A DNA stretch of 64,000 nt from Lepidurus packardi (lineage: Eukaryota; Arthropoda; Branchiopoda; Notostraca; Triopsidae), in contig JAKZAN010000005.1 in the NCBI GenBank assembly GCA_023053545.1, forward strand, positions 10,664,001 to 10,728,000. Direction: 5' to 3'. Shown here piece by piece: positions 60,816 through 64,000 of the stretch (position 1 is the stretch's first letter; each line of letters starts with the position of its first letter). Both the position numbers and the translations under genes were made by a program. The notes below the pieces were generated by a model that made no database searches, was not told the origin of the DNA, and saw only the letters and a program-made list of their open reading frames with translations.

Positions 60816-61639
60816 AGCTAAAAGGCCAGAAGACGAAAGGGTACATTCGCAAACCTCCCAGTGCAGTTCAAAAAAGGTCACAACGGTTTACAAAGCGCGT
60901 AATTTAAATCTATTGCTTTAAACTATGTGAGCTTAAAATAAAAGATGAATTAACTACGTCAAAGCACAACACGTATACACATTATAGACTATTTCGCGTT
61001 ACCCAGGTTGCACCACGTGAAGGCAGTCTATTTTGCAACCCATACATAGGTGTTTTATAGTATACAGGTTTAACCCCATATACTATAAAATACCTATGTA
61101 TATTAATGTCTATATGTGTTGTTATGACTATTTATGTCTATATACGAGTTATCCATTACATGGGTACTTTACAAGTATTCCTAAATGTTACTAACTTTTG
61201 CAAGTTTAGTATTTTTCTTAACACGTTTAACTACGGCTCTTTCTGCTACAGCTACATTTTCTTCTTTAAGTGTATAGTAAATCCGAACTCGAACGAACAA
61301 ATAAAAAAAATGAACTGGAAAAGCTTCGCATGTCAATTCAGATAAACAAAGCAGTTTAAGCTTAGCAACAATAACACTAACTATCCCTGGCTCACAAAAG
61401 GATTCCTGATAAGTTTCTGGGATTAATTCCTGGGAGAAAAACTTTCGAATTCGCGCAATGCTAGTCGAATCTTACGTCAGCCCCAAACTCCCTAGAGAGA
61501 AAGGTCACCAGTCCCCCTTTTTGTGAATGTTTTGTTCTCTTCTCGAACCCTTTTTCTAGTAGATTAGGAATGCCTACATGGGGGTACATGGCACAGTCTG
61601 GGAATCCATCCCCTGTATAAGCCTTCGTACCCTCACATC

Positions 61640-61731
61640 CTCTTGGGACCGAGAGATTTGTCAGAAAACCTTAACATTGGAAGGATACCCCTGTTACCAT
61701 ACTGTGTAAACCTCTATACTGTGATCAGGAC
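61640..61731. repeat. Inverted repeat, right member
   Basis: Reverse-complement partner of 60716-60815, differing by one small indel and a diverged end. The roughly 800 bp between the two members holds no gene that I can recognise. Confidence 0.85.
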
Positions 61732-61997
61732 CATAAGTCAACTGAAGGGCCTTATTTCCTTTGACTTTACATCCAAGTCAACTTTTGCTCTTCCGAGCAA
61801 TCCACAGCATCCTTGGATTTGAGTGAGGCAAAGTTGTTGGTGCGAACGATAGCCTAGGGCTATTAGCTTAAAAAAGTTATTTAATTCGACTAGCTGTATA
61901 GCTGAACTTTATGTCCGACTTCCTTACCCATACATCTAGTAATAAAATTATCTCGCTCGATTCCAGGATATTACTGCGAGCAGAAATAAAACAAATA

Positions 61998-62014
61998 CGC
62001 CCCCGGGTGGGCTC

Positions 62015-62051
<37 letters not shown>

Positions 62052-62071
62052 GCCAATTGCGCCACGGAGGC
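61998..62071 (-). tRNA. tRNA-Asn (GTT), copy 4
   Basis: 74-nt cloverleaf with GTT anticodon. Compared with copy 1 it has a T-loop change (TTCGAGC for TTCGAGT) and one D-loop change. Its downstream flank (61850-61997), with AAAGTTATTTAATTCGA and GCGAGCAGAAATAAAA, resembles the flank of copy 3, so the two come from a duplication that included flanking DNA. Confidence 0.95.
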
Positions 62072-62330
62072 TTCTGTCGGTTAAAACGTACCTTTTCAGC
62101 TTTTTTCCACTAGAAGGAAGGATTCGAAAGTAGCATTCCAACTGATCTTTGGTGATTTTTTTGTTTGTATGGTTCACATCACAAGTACAGATGTATCCGA
62201 AGAACGCTAGACTCCTCCTCCTTTCATCGTTTGACATGATTCTACAGAAGTGGCAGTAGTTGTCTCCCTTCCAGGAAGTCTGTGGTTCTTCACTCCCAGC
62301 AAGTTCGAGTCACTTCACGTGTTTGTTGAC

Positions 62331-64000
62331 ATGGATTTGAAAACCATTGCTGTGCTTAGTTTATCGTTCTTACTTTGGGTCTTAACGTCCAGTGAGAGCG
62401 CTGTATTAGAACACGTACGAATAATATATCGCATTTTAGTTTCGTACGTAAGTCAGTTAGGAATGTTTTGTTTTACTTGTTAAGGCGTTACAGCACGTCA
62501 CTACTCCGGTAGGAGTTAGGAGATTGCCAACTCTTTACCAGTACTACACTTCCAACGGAATCTACTCTGGTGTGGTGCCTACACCTTGTGGCTTCTGCCT
62601 TAACAGTAAACCCGTATGGATTATGAGTGGCGCCCTCCATTACTTCCGGATACATCCACGTTACTGGCGGGACCGTTTGCGTAAACTGCGAGCCAATGGA
62701 CTGCTAGCCGTAGAAACGTATTTGAAAATCCAATACTTTTAACTCTTATTGGTTTACGTCATTCAGCTACGTGCCGTGGAACCTACATAATCCCATCAAA
62801 GAAGTATTTGATTTCGGAAATGGGAGAAGGGAAATGTCACCTTTCCTTCGTATCGTTGACTTCCTTCGGCTAGCCCAAGAAGAGGATTTGTTCGTCATTC
62901 TTCGACCGGGACCCTTTATCGGCGCTGAGTGGGAGTTTGGAGGCATGCCAAGGTGATTCCTTCAAGATACGTAATCCTTTCGACTACCATGATTTTCTTA
63001 TTAGCTGGCTCTTGAGGGACCCCAACATGAAAGTCCGCACATCTTATCCTCCTTTCCTTGCGTACGTAAGATTGTACTTCGAACGTCTAATTCCCTTGGT
63101 CAGGGACTTGCAATTCACAGTAGGAGGACCTATTATTGCTTGGCAAGTAAGAATACACTTAGGAAACTAAGGTTGCTTACACTTAGGTTAACACTAGGTT
63201 GACACTTAGGTTAACACTTAGGTTGATACTTGGGTTAACACTTAGGTTGCTTAGGAAATAAGAATGGTTCACGTTGAACTTAGATTGAAAACGAATACGG
63301 AGCGTTCGGGTATGGGGATGAAGCACGAGACCGGTCGTACTTGAAATTTCTAAGAGACTTGGTACGAAATTTGGGAATCACCAGCATGCTCTTTACTTCA
63401 GATTCACCTTTACGTACAGCAGACTTGGGGGCTGTTGAAGAAGGTATGCATTTAGTAGATGGTACAACCTGACCCACCTTCTTTGAGGTATTTTGTGTAC
63501 GTATAGTTTTACAGACCGCTAATTTCCAAAACCAAGTCGAAGAAGAGTTAACAGCTTTACGCCAACTGTCACCTCAGCAGCCGTTAATGGTAGCTGAGTA
63601 TTGGACTGGCTGGTTCGACCATTGGGGTGAAATACACAACACTCGTTCGACAGCATGTATAGTATCTGAGCACTGTTGACCGAGGTTTATCGTGCATTCT
63701 TCCATGCAGTTTACGCCGGAAGACTGAGAAGAATCCTCGATTCCGGAGCTTCGTTTAGTCAGTACATGTTCCATGGAGGTACCAATTTTGGGTTCATGAA
63801 CGGAGCTAACGTACAAGAGTTTAACAACACCCAGTACCAACCCACCATTACTAGTTACGGTAAGAGAATAAATGCTGTTAAACTAGAGTAAGATTCTATT
63901 GGGTTAACCAGATTACGATGCTCCTTTAAGTGAGGCTGGCGACTACAGGCCAAAGTATTTTGTATCCCGAGATCTCGTGCTCGAGTACCAGCCAGTTATG
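62331..64000 (+). CDS. GLB1L: GH35 beta-galactosidase-1-like protein (partial, runs off right edge)
   Basis: Eight exons seen: 62331-62414, 62494-62717, 62767-62952, 63005-63146, 63284-63443, 63507-63656, 63710-63859 and 63912-64000, in one continuous frame of 395 residues to the window end. A signal peptide (LKTIAVLSLSFLLWVLTSSESA) is followed by the GH35 barrel: PVWIMSGALHYFRIHP, VPWNLHNP, LRPGPFIGAEWEFGGMP, GGPIIAWQIENEYG (acid/base Glu in NEYG), MVAEYWTGWFDHWG (nucleophile Glu) and YMFHGGTNFGFMNGAN. Both catalytic Glu are present, so activity on beta-galactosides, in lysosome or secreted, is expected. It is closer to the GLB1L2/L3 type by the WTGW motif, but the exact member is uncertain. 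The second exon could instead begin at 62485, adding three residues. Confidence 0.92.

Noticed and set aside
62250-62330. Upstream start for the beta-galactosidase-like protein (ATG at 62250)
   Set aside because: The ATG at 62331 gives a compact, typical signal peptide; the extension would bury it 27 residues into the protein.

Overview
This is a eukaryotic window, almost certainly from an arthropod. Its genes are split into short exons with many 50-120 nt GT-AG introns. The proteins are animal families (NDRG, LZTS, copine, IRE1, TMEM184, V-ATPase B), and a double heme peroxidase of the arthropod DBLOX type is present. All gene models below were assembled by hand from splice signals, reading phase and family similarity; exon coordinates are in each entry.

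Layout from left to right. An NDRG-family gene runs off the left edge (77-1202, minus). A 13.6 kb stretch without recognisable genes follows (1203-14858); it holds a 115-bp tandem array and a dispersed repeat family. Next is a gene-dense block: LZTS-like coiled-coil protein (14874-17568, plus), protein farnesyltransferase/geranylgeranyltransferase alpha subunit (17935-19258, minus), a copine with two alternative first exons (19561-22008, plus), an IRE1-like cytosolic kinase-RNase (22404-24495, plus), full-length IRE1 (24897-29203, plus) and a TMEM184-like membrane protein (29844-33273, plus). The double peroxidase gene occupies 35464-48621 on the minus strand. A gene-poor repeat-bearing region follows, then V-ATPase subunit B (57274-59418, minus), four tRNA-Asn genes (59992-62071, minus) and a GH35 beta-galactosidase-like gene that runs off the right edge (62331-64000, plus).

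The most unusual content is the tandem IRE1 pair. The upstream copy keeps the kinase and RNase domains and every shared intron position, but it has no signal peptide, lumenal sensor or membrane segment. It therefore looks like a soluble kinase-endoribonuclease, similar in domain logic to RNase L without ankyrin repeats. Its glycine-rich loop is shortened. Most RNase catalytic residues are kept. Its short upstream region carries a perfect three-unit heat-shock element. The full IRE1 next to it is the normal ER unfolded-protein sensor, so this locus may encode a membrane and a soluble branch of the same RNA-cleaving enzyme.

The second notable gene is the double peroxidase. Its first domain has lost the proximal heme histidine and the heme-linking acidic residues, its second domain keeps them, and two furin-type sites lie between the domains.
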